Assembly (NCBI RefSeq): GCF_004664715.2
Contig: NC_051075.1
Span: 87,290,709-87,354,708, forward strand
Direction of reading: 5' to 3'
Origin: Peromyscus leucopus
Taxonomy: Eukaryota; Chordata; Mammalia; Rodentia; Cricetidae
DNA: 64,000 nucleotides
Both the position numbers and the translations under genes were made by a program. This document shows positions 11,898-24,365 of the stretch, piece by piece; the stretch's first letter is position 1, and each line of letters opens with the position of its first letter. Below the pieces are notes generated by a model, which was not told where the DNA came from, made no database searches, and saw nothing but the letters and a program-made list of their open reading frames with translations.

Positions 11898-12801
11898 ACC
11901 TTCAAAGTATAAGTATAGATGAAGGAGAAGAATCTGAAGGCAATGACATAGACCACATCTTTAACAAGATCATAAAAGAAAACTTTCTCAAGCTAAGGAA
12001 AGACATATCAATATAGATATAAGAAACAAACAAAACTTCAAATAGACTGGACCAGAAAAGAAAATCCCTGTAATATATCATAGTAAAAACACTAAGTATA
12101 CAGAATAAAGTGAGGCATTTGAAAACTGCTAGAAAACAAAAACAAAAACAGGTCACATATAAAGGAAAATCCATCAGAATAACAACTGATTTGTCAATGG
12201 AAATTTTAAAAACCAAAGAGCCTGGAACCACGCATTTCAAACCCCCAAAGACCAAGAGGACCAACATAGGTAAATATAACCAACAAAACATATTTCCATA
12301 GTTAAAGAAAAAATTAACTTTGCATAATATCAATAGCCTAAAACGTTTATATCCGACAAACCAAACCTAAAAAAATAAAGAAAATGCAAGCAGCAATATT
12401 TCAGGCTGACAAGAGGAATGAGCATAGCCAAGCTATTTTGAGAAAAACATGATGTCATGATTACAAAACCACTAAGAAGAGGGGGAAAAAAGCCAAAATT
12501 CAACAAGACAATAAACTCAAGTAACACACATATTTCAGTAATATATTTAAATAGCAATGACCTCGGTTCTCCAGCCAGAGCATACAACATTTGTATAAGA
12601 TCAAGCCAGTAAACCTTCCAGCATGGAGTGGCGAGGATTTCATGACACCCGTGCCCTAACTAAGGATCTATGGACAGTTGATGTCTACTGGGAAAAGAAG
12701 AATCAGTTTTCTTTAAGGGCATGGCTTCTTTTCATTAACCACATTCCAGTGGCTTGCCCCATACCCAGGATTATATTGGCATCACAAATTATGGTCAATA
12801 C

Positions 12802-12826
12802 ACACACACACACACACACACACACA
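12802..12826. repeat. (CA)n microsatellite
   Basis: CA repeat inside the L1 3' UTR. Confidence 0.95.
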
Positions 12827-13016
12827 AATAAAAACAAGATACAAAGTTGAGGGTTAGAAAGTTGGCAGATAGATCTGGGAGGAGCTAGGGTTTAGAATTG
12901 GAGTGAGTATGAAAGAATATACTGTATAAAATTCTCAAGAATTGACAAAAAATAAAAATTAAACAACAAGACAAAACTCCAAGTAGGAAAGTTCATGTAT
13001 TTCTTATAGTCACTTC

Positions 13017-13367
13017 TATAGCTGGAGAGCTTTTCTCTCGGGGTCCCACCAAGTCCCGCCAATCCTGGAGCCCACTTATAAAATAAACACACAGATGCTT
13101 ACATTATTTAAACTGCTTGGCCATTAGCTCAGGCCTATCATTGTCTAGCTCTTACTCTCATATTTAGCCCATTTATATTAATCTATACTTTGCCACGTGG
13201 CTCGTGGCTTACTGGTACCTTACATCTTGCTTGTCCTGGCTGCAGCTCCAGGCAGTCTCCCTCCCTGCCTTCCTGTTCCCTCAATTCTCCTCTCTGTTAG
13301 TCCCACCTATACTTCCTGTCTGGCTACCAGCCAATCAGTGTTTATTTATAGAGCGATATCCACAGCA
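13017..13367 (-). mobile_element. Solo LTR, family LTR-A (class II ERV type)
   Basis: Reverse-complement LTR-A copy, 351 bp. The border-defining 6-bp duplication CACTTC is at 13011-13016 and 13368-13373. It shares 'ttggccattagctcaggc' and 'ctatacttcctgtctggct' with the copies at 27147, 53638 and 59955. No internal sequence. Confidence 0.85.
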
Positions 13368-13373
13368 CACTTC

Positions 13374-16300
13374 TTTACTCAGTATCTATAAACAATATCA
13401 ACTATAAACCTGTAAGATTGGTATAATACTTTGGTGTGTCCTGACGATTATTTGGTCTTATATACCACCATTTTTGCAGTGTGACTACACATGCCTGTGG
13501 GTTTTTGCTATTTTCACCCAGGCCATTTAGAGTTGGGGAATCATTGACTATAGATAACTTTTCATAACGTTTATGAAATTCTTACTTGGGATTTTGGAAC
13601 AGATAGGAAAATTTTAACCTGTTGCACTATTGTTTCATAGTGGTATACTCAAAAACAGTCAAAGCTTTGGCCACCTTGGTCATTCTATAAGTTTTTGGAG
13701 AGCTTGTAATGGATAAAATACTATGACTAATCTAAATTAACATTATGCTATCTGCATAAAGATAGTTTCACTACATACATCTATTGAAAACCACAGCAAA
13801 AATGTGTTGACTGTAGTTGAATTGCTTACCCACTAACACTTCTCTCTTTCTACATTTAGAGGAAATCTTTGATAAAGATTAAATTGTGTGATGTTCATTT
13901 TCCTGTTACATACAGGACTAGGTTGTGACTGGCATCATAGCTCACTGTAGCTAGAATTCATCTTGGGCTCCAAATGGCCCTTTGCCTAAGTTGAAGGAAA
14001 GATTTCTGGCCATTATATAATAATGTTGATAAATGTTCTTTCCTTCAGATGGATGCTATTTCAATTGGCTATTGTGGCTGTTGGAACTGTACTGGCAGTT
14101 CTCTCGCTGTGACAAGCAAGCCTAAAGCTGATGCACTATGCTGAAAATAATAGACAAGAAAGATTAAGAAAATAGCTAGAGAGGAGTTTAATGGTAGAAC
14201 ATTGCCTGGCACGCGAACGCCCCTGGAATTGATCTCCAGCATCTCAAGAAAGGAAAATGCTAAACAATGAAGAGGCTTGGTCCTCACTGAGTTCATCAAG
14301 CTCTTGAAGTAACACAAGAACCCTGTTACCTCAGACAATTGCCTTAAGGGGAACTGAGCTCTATTCCATGGACTCACTGAGTTCTGTTCCAGTCCTAACT
14401 TGTACAATCTGTGAGCCTGATAAAGAAAACTCTTCCAGTTTGAGTTCTGTGTTTGCACTGAAGTCCTCTAGGCAGTGCAATAGCACATAGCACAGGGCAA
14501 TGTGAGGGTCATCTACATTGTCAACACCATTAACTTTTCAGGGTTGGCAAGAGTTCCAATTCTGTTTACTTAAGTGGACTTTTCAAAGTGTTAAATGAGC
14601 CTTCAGGGTTAGGACAGCCAGTATACTAGAGCCTTTCTCATCTCCCTACAATAGGATCTGACTGTTCTGTCCCAACATCTAATTTTTGTTTGTTTGGTTT
14701 TGGTTGATTTTTTTTTTAATTATAGCATATCAAGTAAGTTGGAATTAATCCCTGGCTTTATCATCACAATGCAGATCCATATCCAGAGTATGTGTAAATA
14801 TACCCAGAGGATCTGCAAATTAATATTAAGAGAGCTAGAAAGGTGGTGAGGTTATCTTGGATGCTAAAGATACTGTCCAGAAGATAGGAACAAAAACTTG
14901 CCGTGTGCTGTATTTGTTTACTTTATAATTGATAAACAGCAGACAGTGCTGGAGAGTATTGCCATCTTGTTGGTTTAATTGACAATTGCCCTAAGTCCTA
15001 GTTCATAGATGAGCCATTATCTGCTGTAATTGACACAAAGAGATTCAATGGTTGAGGGAGAAATGACTTGTCCTACAGACATGCCACTAATCTGTCTGCT
15101 CAAGCACGCATATTTCCTGTGGAAGGTTTCATTCCTGTTAGTGGCTGGTTAGAGACACTGATAGAGGAAATCTCCAGGAGAACTCAAAGGACCTTTCTTC
15201 ACTGGTGGGAAGAGCAGGTATTACAGGAGTGTTATGATGGGTAATGGTCATAGTGAGGAGGCAGGGGTTGCCATGTCCGCAACTTCAAGAAGGGAGTCTA
15301 GAATTCCAGATTTAGGGAATAAAATACTACAGACATTTGCTTGCAACTTAGGGAACACGGCATCAAATATAAAAGTTGTTTAATTGGTGAAATCTGAGAA
15401 ATTGTACTGGACTGGTGGATGTGAGTTGTGCTTCCAACATACTAACAAGGTGGAATGTGGACAGCAAAGTATGAAGAGTTGAACTCAGGCTCCATCTTAG
15501 TCTGGTGTGTTTTTTGTTTATGGTAAATTGTGATGAAAGTGCTACTTGAAAATGTTTAGATAGGATAAAAGTAGATGAGATTCTCTTGAAAGTCACAGGA
15601 ATAGAAAATCCCAACTCTCTTGTTTTTAAGGCACTCATCCTTGATCTCCTTGGTTACGGTGGGATTGAAGGCGATCAGAAAAACAGAAAATGAAGAACCT
15701 AGTGCAATGACTGCTATAATTGCTTGAATACATTCTATGACACTTTATCATTTGCAAAAATGTCAAAACAGTATAAATTGACATAAGTAAAATTTAGAGA
15801 AGGGACACTTCAGAAATCTGCAAGCCATTGACCAATTAGGCCCTAGAGGCTTCAGCATCAAATGATAAACGATTCTGAGTTCTTCCCACAGTAGGTGAAA
15901 CACATAATGTATATTTACACAATCATGATGACCCAGATTCAGAAATGCATAATTGGAAAGTTTATTTAGTAATTGAAAATAAATCAGGCTACTGGTTCCT
16001 TAGTACAGGCAGTCCCTGTACCTTCCTAAAAACACTTTCAATATAGTACTGTGTAAAACTCGAAGACACAAAGTGTCCAACTTCATTTTTTCCATGTACT
16101 TCATAATTAAGGCGAAGATCTGCCCCTCATTTAGGTAAACATAGGCCTCAGTCTTGACATCATTGCACTCTCAGCAAGCTTCAAAATATTCTGCTTAGAG
16201 TTCTGCCCAGTGGTACTTGTCTTTCTCACTCGTCTTCAGGCTCATCTGCAGGGAGACTTTTATGCTGCAGCCATTTTTTTAATCTTCTGTAAATTATTTG

Positions 16301-18440
16301 CTGCTATGAAGGCATAAAGTTATAGATCTTGCAGCAGAAACCCACTTCTCCTTAGCCAATAATATTTGGTTCACTAAGCTTCTAGAATAAATGCCTAAAT
16401 ATGAGATATTAATGCCAAGGACCACAAGATGTGAAATGAACAGTGTGACTTGTGTGTGGTATAGTGTACATTTGGATGAAGCCTGCCACTAAGTGCAAAT
16501 AGTCTGCTTAGGATCAAGCTCCAGCAACCCAAGGGAACAAGCTATTCCCAGGATTTATTCAATCTTTTGGGATCATACTACCATTTATTTCTCAGCCTAC
16601 CTCTATGAGAGCACAGGGATTTGCTCTGTTCAACTACAGAGGAGCCAAACGTTTAAGTTTCCACAGGGAATTCCTCAGGATGTCATTACTGTTGAAGCAT
16701 CAGACTCCCCCAGAATGAGGTTAAAGATAAGAAAGAAAGAGAATTGCCACTGGGCAGAACTCCAAGCAGAACATTTTGAAGCTTGCTAGGCTTCAAGGAA
16801 GTCCAGATCCAGACCTGCATTCACCTTAATTTGGAGAGTGGTAGATAATATTTGACTAAATTATAAAGTATGTGGAGGAAATTACATTAGGAGATTTGTG
16901 CCTTGGGCTTTAAGATAAGAATGATATGAAAAGTATTTTCAGGAAAGGGGCCAGCAATTTATTATTATTCTACCAGTTGTTGACTTTTAAATTGACCAGA
17001 TGATCAAATGACATCTTATCAATTGCTTTCTTTCTTCCTGGTCCAGCCCACTTCTTGGCTGTGAGTTCAAGACTGTAGTGTCAAAGACAAAAGAAGCATG
17101 ATGGACTAGCCTCTTATTTCTAATGTAACTCAGTCTGCAGACATTCCCATGGGCATGGCTATGACAATGACCTCCACCCCCTGGGAACACTATTTCAGAG
17201 TCTGTCCTGGATTTCTGTGGCCATGCTACTTTTGATTTTTGTCTTAGACTTAATTTATTCCACCATCGATTGCCAAGCTCTTCCATCAATACCATTGTAT
17301 CATGGAACTGATTTTAGAGAACCAGGGTTAAGTCATGAGTGGGTGGCTGACCTTACGTAATGATAATTTGACTTCTGAGGATTATTCATTTGCACCATCA
17401 CATAGCTGGCTGTGATGGGCTGAAAGTCTTCCTTGTGCTGTGCAGTGAATGCTGTTGGACAAGAGCTTATATACAATACTGTCTTTTTCCACAGCTAAAT
17501 TTAAAAACCAAAGGACATTAGGACCAGTGAGTGCCCTGTTAAAATCCTGATAAACCCCCTTCAAATGCATTTTCTTCTAATCTTCATCCTGAAACTGGGC
17601 ATATGAAAGTGACAGCACACAAGAGAGGCTGACGTGATAAATTACGGCTGATGTGGCAATCTTGAACTTGTGATATTATGATAAAAAGATCATTGCCGCA
17701 TTAAAAGGAGTAAAAATACATCTAATTCCTTAAAAGGGAGCTTGAAAAAAATTATGAAAGAGAGTAATCTATGGTCACTGCCTTTTATTTCCTGCTGAAA
17801 GCTAATGAGAAAATGTATCTCTAGATCACTTGGAAATTATTTTTCATGCTAGTCTGTACAGCAAGTGTGTTGTGTCGATTAATGTACTAGGTAAAGGAGA
17901 AAAGAAACAGAACAAAAGTCTAAATACTAGAAATGAAATTCTGTTCAGTTACATATAAAGTATTATTTTAAATATTAAAAAGTAAATGAACTAGAGAAAG
18001 CAGATTTTACTAATTTTAAATTCATTTTTATTATAAATTGGTCAACTATAATTATATATACTTGAAAGTATATTTAATATTAGAAATGGTCACATTTTGT
18101 GATTAATATCCTTGCGATTTTCAAGGGAATATGTTGGATTTGAACATCTTTGGAAAGGACATTTTAGCATCATTTCTCCTATCAGCCATGAAATGGCCCA
18201 TCTTTTCCTTTTCTCTTGCTTCCTACAGTTTCTTTCTACAATCCTTTAAAAATATTATAGCTGTCACTATGAACACTGGCTAAGTTTACATACAGCCATT
18301 ATTTACTTTTTAGGGTATCACAAATGGGGTTGTTTTCCTGACTTCTTTTTTTAGAAAATTCATTGCTATTATTTGGAAAAGCTACTTGGTTTTATATGGC
18401 TATATTGTATCCTACTACATCACTAAAGTGTTCAGCAGAT
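13374..18440. other. Repeat-poor island
   Basis: Some 5 kb with only one ID SINE (14174-14245) recognised. There is no splice-bounded open frame with known motifs, and the open frames are short and compositionally ordinary. AT-rich patches such as 17690-17900 look like candidate conserved non-coding sequence, but I cannot align other genomes here. Confidence 0.45.
14174..14245 (+). mobile_element. ID SINE (tRNA-Ala/BC1-derived)
   Basis: 'gtttaatggtagaacattgc' is a diverged A-box region and 'gaattgatctccagcat' the B-box end. An A-rich tail follows. It matches the ID consensus order with several changes. Confidence 0.7.
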
Positions 18441-19335
18441 TCTAGATTCTTCTGGTGAAACTTTCAGGATAAATTTAATATAGGATTGTATCATATGAAA
18501 ACAGGGGTCATTTGACTTCTTGCTGTTCTGTTTGGGTCAGTTCACTGCCATTCTCTTGCCTTATTTCTCTGGCCAAGATTTAGAGCAGTTTACTGAATAA
18601 TACTGATTCTACTGAATAACTTCATCTTATTCCTGATCTCAGACAAAATGCTTTTCTTTTTCATCCATTTCGCTACAATGATAGCTCAAAGTCTATAGAA
18701 TTTGCTTTTGTTATATGGAGGTCAAGTACTTTTTATGACTAGTTTAGGGACCTTTATCATTAAAGTGTTAAACTTTGTCAAAGGCCTTTTCTACAACTAC
18801 TGAGGCAAGGCATATTTCTTACTCTGTATAGATGCTATATTAAGTGTACTGATTTGCATAGAGTGAAACAATGTTGCATCCCTGAAGTGAATCCCTGTAA
18901 TCATGGTGTCTGATCATTTTGCATTGTTGAGTCCAATGAAAGCATTTTATTAAGGAGGTTTTGTTTTTTAATTCATCAAGGAAATTGATCAAGAGTTTTC
19001 TTTCTACATATTTTTCTGCTTTAGTGTCAAGGTATAGTCTATACCAGCTTCACGTTTGGAACTGTTCTTTCCCTTTTTATTCCAGAAGTAGCATGAAGAA
19101 TATACATTGTTCATTTTAAAATACCTAAAAGAATTCAGCAGTTAATTCACCATCTAATCGTGAGCTTTCCTTTGTTGAAAAATTATTTTGAATCACCTTT
19201 TCAACATAGTTGTTTGCTATAGGATTGTTTAAATTTTTTTTAATTTTCTCACTTCAGTGTTAGTATCTAGAAATTTATTCATTTCTAACTGGCTTTTTCT
19301 ATATTTTTGGAATAAATTTAATTCATAGAAAATAT
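18441..19335 (-). mobile_element. Old L1 ORF2 fragment
   Basis: The minus strand resembles L1 ORF2 reverse-transcriptase sequence. The phrase around 18870-18960 ('catccctgaagtgaatccc' ... 'gtccaatgaaagcattttat') is typical of antisense L1. Frames are broken throughout. Confidence 0.6.
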
Positions 19336-20290
19336 ATTTAAAACTCCTAAATACTGAAATCAAACATGAGCACAAAAAGCAATGTGAGAGGTACCACAGT
19401 ATCTGGCTTCAGATTATGCTGTAGAACCATAGTAACAGCACCACCATGTACTGGAACAGAAATGGAAACGTAGACTGACAGAATGAAACAGAAGATCCAG
19501 AAAGACAGACAAGCATGAGTGTTAATAAAGGTTTCAAAAATGTATATTGGAGAAAAGATAGTTTCTTCATCAAGCAGTGCTGAGAAAACTGATACCCACA
19601 TTCAGAAGATTGAGATCAGACCCATCCCTTTCACTCTGAACAGAAATAAACCCTAAGTTGTTCAGGGACCTTAATATGAGCACGCGCGCGCGCGCGAGCG
19701 CGCGCGCGCGCACACACACACACACACACACTGGAAACAGGCAAAGTAAAATGTAGGGGAAATACTTTAAGGCTATGCATGACCAATAACCCATGAAACC
19801 AAAATCAAGGGATGACAAATCAGATTACTTAAAATCAGAAAATTTCTACCCAGAAAAATAAATAACCAGTGTAAAGAAACAGCTATAAAATGGGAGAAAA
19901 ACCTTGTCAGATCTGAGAGGAAATTAATATTTAGAATATATAAAGAGCCAAAGCAAGAACAAATTATCCAGTTGGTAGGTGACTAACGGGTGTGAGTAAA
20001 CACTTTTCCAGCAAAGACATACGAACAGCCAACAAACACACGCCGGTACATTCAACACCCGTAGTCAATGAGTTGACAAAGGGAAATCAAAATTAAACCC
20101 AGATTCTGTCTCTCCTCAGTAAGAACTTCCCTGTGGAAAACAAACAACAAATGCTAGTTGGAAATACAGGAGAAAGGGATCCTTACTTACTGCCACTAGA
20201 GATGCTAAACACTCCTCCCACTCTGAAAATCAGTATTAACGTTTCTCAAAATTAAAATTCCAGCTTCCATATTATAGTGATACAATTTGT
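19336..20290 (+). mobile_element. Old L1 ORF2/3' fragment, opposite orientation
   Basis: Plus-strand L1-like text such as 'gaatatataaagagccaaag' (19935) and 'gggaaatcaaaattaaa' (20080). It lies back-to-back with the minus-strand fragment and holds the CG/CA run at 19682-19731. Heavily decayed. Confidence 0.55.
19682..19731. repeat. (CG)n-(CA)n alternating tract
   Basis: Fourteen or so CG steps with one GA interruption, then about 10 CA steps. The alternating purine-pyrimidine run has Z-DNA potential and unusually dense CpG for AT-rich mammalian DNA. Confidence 0.95.
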
Positions 20291-21107
20291 AAAAATATCT
20301 CTGTCCTTCAAAAGACTGACAATTTGGCAGGCTTCACAGTGAAGTTAATAATACACATTGACACCATTTAATCTGCTATCCTGCTGTTTGCTTGGTTAAG
20401 TTTAACCTGCCTTTAAGAGGACAATGTAAACACCATCAACCTTAGTGTGCCTTGAATTCCCCATGTAATCAGCATTTACAACATTAGCTAATACAAAAAT
20501 TTAATCTTAAATTACGTACTTTTCCATGTCCCAAAGTAATATATGTATATAAGTGTATGGTGTGGCAATCATTTGCTGAAAATAGCCAACAGGTTCATAG
20601 AAACCTTACAATAAATATCTGCCATAAATGTTGATAACAATATGGATATTGGTTGATGATGTCTGTTTGCTATTCTGAGTCAGTTAGAGTCAGAGAAGTT
20701 TTCTTTCCCTGTGAAAGAGATTTTGGTAAAATGTCCTTTATTTTTCTCCCATGCCATGATTTTTGCGTTGGTCAATAAATGTAGCACAAAACATTTTGTT
20801 GAAAAGAGACAAACATATACAAAGACAGTCAAGCAGCTAAAAACTACAGACAGATGGAAGACATAGGGAGAGAAGGAGAGAATTCAAATCTGGACTTGTT
20901 CTTGGTAAAATTAATTCAAGAGGAAATGCTTTGTTTCCATGCTTTAATGTGACATCAATGCATTTTGGTGGCTCTGAGGTATCTTTAAAACATTAACATT
21001 GTACCATGCTATTAATCCAAATACCTTCTGTATGTATCCAGGGCATCAAAGTCACTTTTCTATAAAGACCTGCATGGTTCTGTTTAGAAATTTAGAATCA
21101 GTCTAGA
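20291..21107. other. Unique sequence
   Basis: No gene or repeat recognised. Confidence 0.5.
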
Positions 21108-22361
21108 TGTGTGACCAGACTTTCTTTGGACTGCCAGCTCCTAAATAATGACACAGAAACTTCTTATTAATTATGAAAATGTGTCCTTATCTTAGGCCTG
21201 TTCACAACTAGCTGTTATAATTTAAATTAACCCATTTATATTTCTTTTTTAACCCTTTAGTCCACTCATCTTTACTTTCTTTTTTTATTTTATTTTATTT
21301 TATAATTTAATTTAATTTTACATATTAGCCATGGATTCCTTTGTCCTCCCCCTTCCCCCCTTCCCCCCAGTCCACCCACCATTCCCATCTCCTCCAGGGC
21401 AAAGACTCCCCTGGGGATTCAGCTCAACCTGATAGATTCAGTCCAGGCAGGTCCAGTCCCCTCTTCCCAGGCTGAGCAAAGTGTCCCTGCATAAGCTCCA
21501 AGTTCCAAACAGCCAGCTCATGCACTAAGGACAGCTCCAGTCCCATTGCCTGGGTGCCTCCCATACAGTTCAAGCTAATCACCAGTCTCACTTATTCAGA
21601 GGGCCTGATCCAGTTGGGGGCCCCTCAGTCTTTGGTTCATAGTTCATGTGTTTCCATTCATTTGGCTGTTTGTCCCTGTGCTTTTTCCAATCTTGGTCTC
21701 AACAATTCTCGCTCATACAAACCCTCCTTCTCGACAATTGGATTCCTAGAGCTCCACCTGGGGCCTGGCCATGGATCTCTGCATCCGGTTCACTCAGTCA
21801 TTGGATGAGATTTCTAGCACGACTATTAGGGTGTTTGGCCATCCTATCACCAGAGTAGGTCAGTTCGGGCTTTCCCTTAACCATTGCCAGCAATCTATTG
21901 TGGAGGTATCTGTGGATTTCTATGGACCTCTTTAGCATTTTGCTTCTTCCTATTCTTATGTGGTCTTCATTTATCATGGTCTCTTATTCCTTGTTCTCCC
22001 TCTCTGTTCTTGATCCAGCTGGGATCTCGCGCTTCCCTAAGCTCTCTCCCTCAAACCTTGCCCTTCATAACCCCCACTCACATCCCCATTTATATTTCTA
22101 TGTTCTGCCACATGTCTCTTTACCTCTCCTCCATACTGTGCATCCCATCCCCTCTGCCAGAAGATTTGTCTCACTGGCAAATCTTCGTCTCTCTGATTCC
22201 TTCTGAGAGTTCTTATCTTGCCAGGAAGTCCTGCCTATCCTCTCCTGCCTACCTATTGGCCATTTAGCTTCCTATTAAACCAGTCAGAGGGTGCCTTAGG
22301 CAGTCGAGAAAGGACAGAGACACATCTTTACACAGTAAAGATGATCAAATATCCCATAACA
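21108..22361 (-). mobile_element. LTR-B solo LTR interrupted by an L1
   Basis: LTR-B sequence lies on both sides of an L1 insertion. The left part (21108-21245) has 'ggactgccagctcctaaata'. The right part (22085-22361) has 'ctattggccatttagcttcc' and ends 'cccataaca'. The LTR reads on the minus strand. Confidence 0.75.
21246..22084 (-). mobile_element. L1 LINE 3' UTR inserted in LTR-B
   Basis: A homologue of the L1 at 4475-5315: T-rich tail, C-rich tract at 21345-21370 and shared 3' UTR. The 15-bp target duplication 'cccatttatatttct' lies at 21231-21245 and 22085-22099. A non-L1 25-nt segment (21251-21275) sits between two T-runs, suggesting a 3' transduction. Confidence 0.88.
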
Positions 22362-22372
22362 TAGGTGCCTGT

Positions 22373-24365
22373 TTTAGTTTGCTTTTATGTTGCTATGATA
22401 ATCAGTTAACACCAACTTGAAGTTGTAAAGAACTTATTTAAACTATCATCAGTCTATCATCAAGGGAGGCCAAGCAGATGGCTGTAGGCAGGAACTGAAG
22501 CAGAGACCATGGGGAAAACTGTTTACTGACTTGCCTCCTCTGGTTGCTCAACTCTCTTATACAGCCCAGACCACCTGGCAAGGGATGACACAACCCACAG
22601 TGGGCTGAGCTGCTATATCAACCATTAGTCAAAAAAATGGCTTACAGACATGCCAGCAGGCTAATCTGATGGAGGCAATTTCTCAACTTAGACATGTTCT
22701 TTCTACATGTGACTACATTTTTTTTTGTAAATTTGACAAAAACTAACCAGTTCAATCCACTTCTTGTCATATCATTCTAAACCATAACCTTTCCTTTCCT
22801 CATTTGTCCCAAAGATTTCATGTAAATATTATAATATAAAACACAGTACAATTTTAGAAGCCTCATGATCTTTAAAAAAAATTGTAGGGCTTTAAAGTTT
22901 AACATCTCTTTAAAAGTCAGAAGTCTCTCAACTGTGGGTTCCTGTGAAATAATAAAAAAAAATATATTTATGTACCTCTTATTCTAAGAGGGAAGAATGA
23001 AGGAATAGTTACAATCAGATCAAAATAAAACCCAAGTCTAGCACTGTAGCTCGAATTCTGTTGCTCAGTGTCTGACATCTAAGACTCACTCACAATCTTC
23101 TGGGTTCTAAATGTCCCAATTCTCTGACTCTACCATCTTCAGGATGCACAGCTCATCCTGTAGGATCAAATTTGCTCCACTCTCATCTTCTAGTGCCCTT
23201 ATCTGTTATATTCCCAGCATGTCCAAGATGCAGGGGCCTCTACCACCACTGGCATTGCATCCTCACCAGTGGACTCTCCTGACCTCTACAAGCACACGGA
23301 CCCTGTCACATTTGCTTTATTACCCTCTCAGTCCTGGAGTCTCCACTGAAGCTGAGGCTGTAACTTTACCAATGCCCCGTTTTGGCCTCTCACAGTGCCA
23401 AGCCTCAGCTCTTCTCTGTAACTCCTTCATGCCTTATAAACCAGGAACCATGTAAAAGAAGCTTATATGTTGCCAAGTTCAGCTTTAAATGAAGCCATGG
23501 CCACCTCTAGACTACAGCTTCTGTAGGCTGACACTTAGAAAATACCTCCCTAGAAGATTTTACCTTAATGATGTTAGTCTTTTGCTATTTACAGCTTTTT
23601 ATTCTGAGCTAATCAGTACAATTGTAACAGTAAAGCAAAGATTTCAGTTCAATGGTACTGGTCTCCTATTAACCATAGATATTTCTTCAGGCCCAGTTTA
23701 ACATAAAGAAGACTCTTAGTTCAAAAATATACATGAACAGAACTAATGTAGTCTTTGAGGTACTCTTACACTTTCCTCTAGCCAGGCCTCCATCATAAGT
23801 GTTTGCCTCAGAATTCTTATCTTCTAATCTTCCACAGAACAGCTCACTAGGCTATGAGCACTCAATGACTTTTCAGCCCAAAACTCTGAAATCTTTCCAT
23901 AATCCTCTCCTCGCCCCCACATTGCATGGTCAGGTCCATTATGGTAAGAATCAATTCCTAATACTAATTTTTGTTGTTTTGTGTTGCTATGTAAACACCA
24001 TGACAAAAGCCACTTGGGGAAGGAAAGGAATTATTTAATTTTACAGTTTACAGTCCTTCTGTAAGGGAAGGCAGGACAGAAACTCAAGACAGGAACCCGG
24101 AGGCAGGAACTGAAGTAGACACCATGGAGGAAGACTGCTTATAGGCTTTCTTCCTGTTTTACTTTCAGTAACATTTCTTAGATAGCTTAGAACAACCTTC
24201 CCAGAGATAGCAACATCTACAGTGAGGTAGGTTCTCCCACATCAACCATCAGTTAAGGAAATGATGTAGAGACATGCCCACAGGTCAATATGATGGAGGC
24301 AATCCTTCAGATGAGGTTACTTGTTCACAATTGTCACTAGTTTTTGTGTCAAGTTCACAACAGAT
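22373..24365 (+). repeat. Composite: unit D - internal - unit D
   Basis: Two related ~390-bp units lie in the same orientation (22373-22760 and about 23975-24365), each closing with a 'caagttgacaaaaactaacc'-type end. They flank ~1.2 kb. The internal part resembles a common rodent repeat ('gtctctcaactgtgggttcc', 'gtgccaagcctcagctctt'). The LTR-like arrangement is visible, but I see no PBS or coding capacity. Family name unsure. Confidence 0.6.

Larger units (their letters stand above)
10380..12965 (+). mobile_element. L1-like element lacking ORF2, split by an LTR
   Basis: From about 10380 to 12600 the sequence resembles the 5' region and ORF1 portion of a rodent L1 or half-L1 (HAL1) element. 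Examples are 'gaactttgctaaaaaattc'-type A-rich coding sequence near 10930 and 'agatgaaggagaagaatctg' near 11918. At about 12605 it passes straight into an L1 3' UTR ('ggagtggcgagg...', with a (CA)n at 12802-12826 and an A-rich end at 12965). No ORF2 is seen. All frames are broken. LTR-B at about 11380-11897 interrupts it. Confidence 0.6.

Noticed and set aside
11902..12590. Two adjacent minus-strand open frames of 143 and 86 codons
   Set aside because: They are antisense to A-rich L1 ORF1-like sequence; the hydrophobic Phe/Leu-rich composition is what antisense A-rich DNA gives.
14069..14458. 129-codon minus-strand frame in the repeat-poor island
   Set aside because: It crosses the ID SINE, has no known motif, and no related exon is seen.
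16493..16789. 98-codon plus-strand frame in the repeat-poor island
   Set aside because: No recognisable motif, no splice or promoter context, and a length expected by chance in 64 kb.
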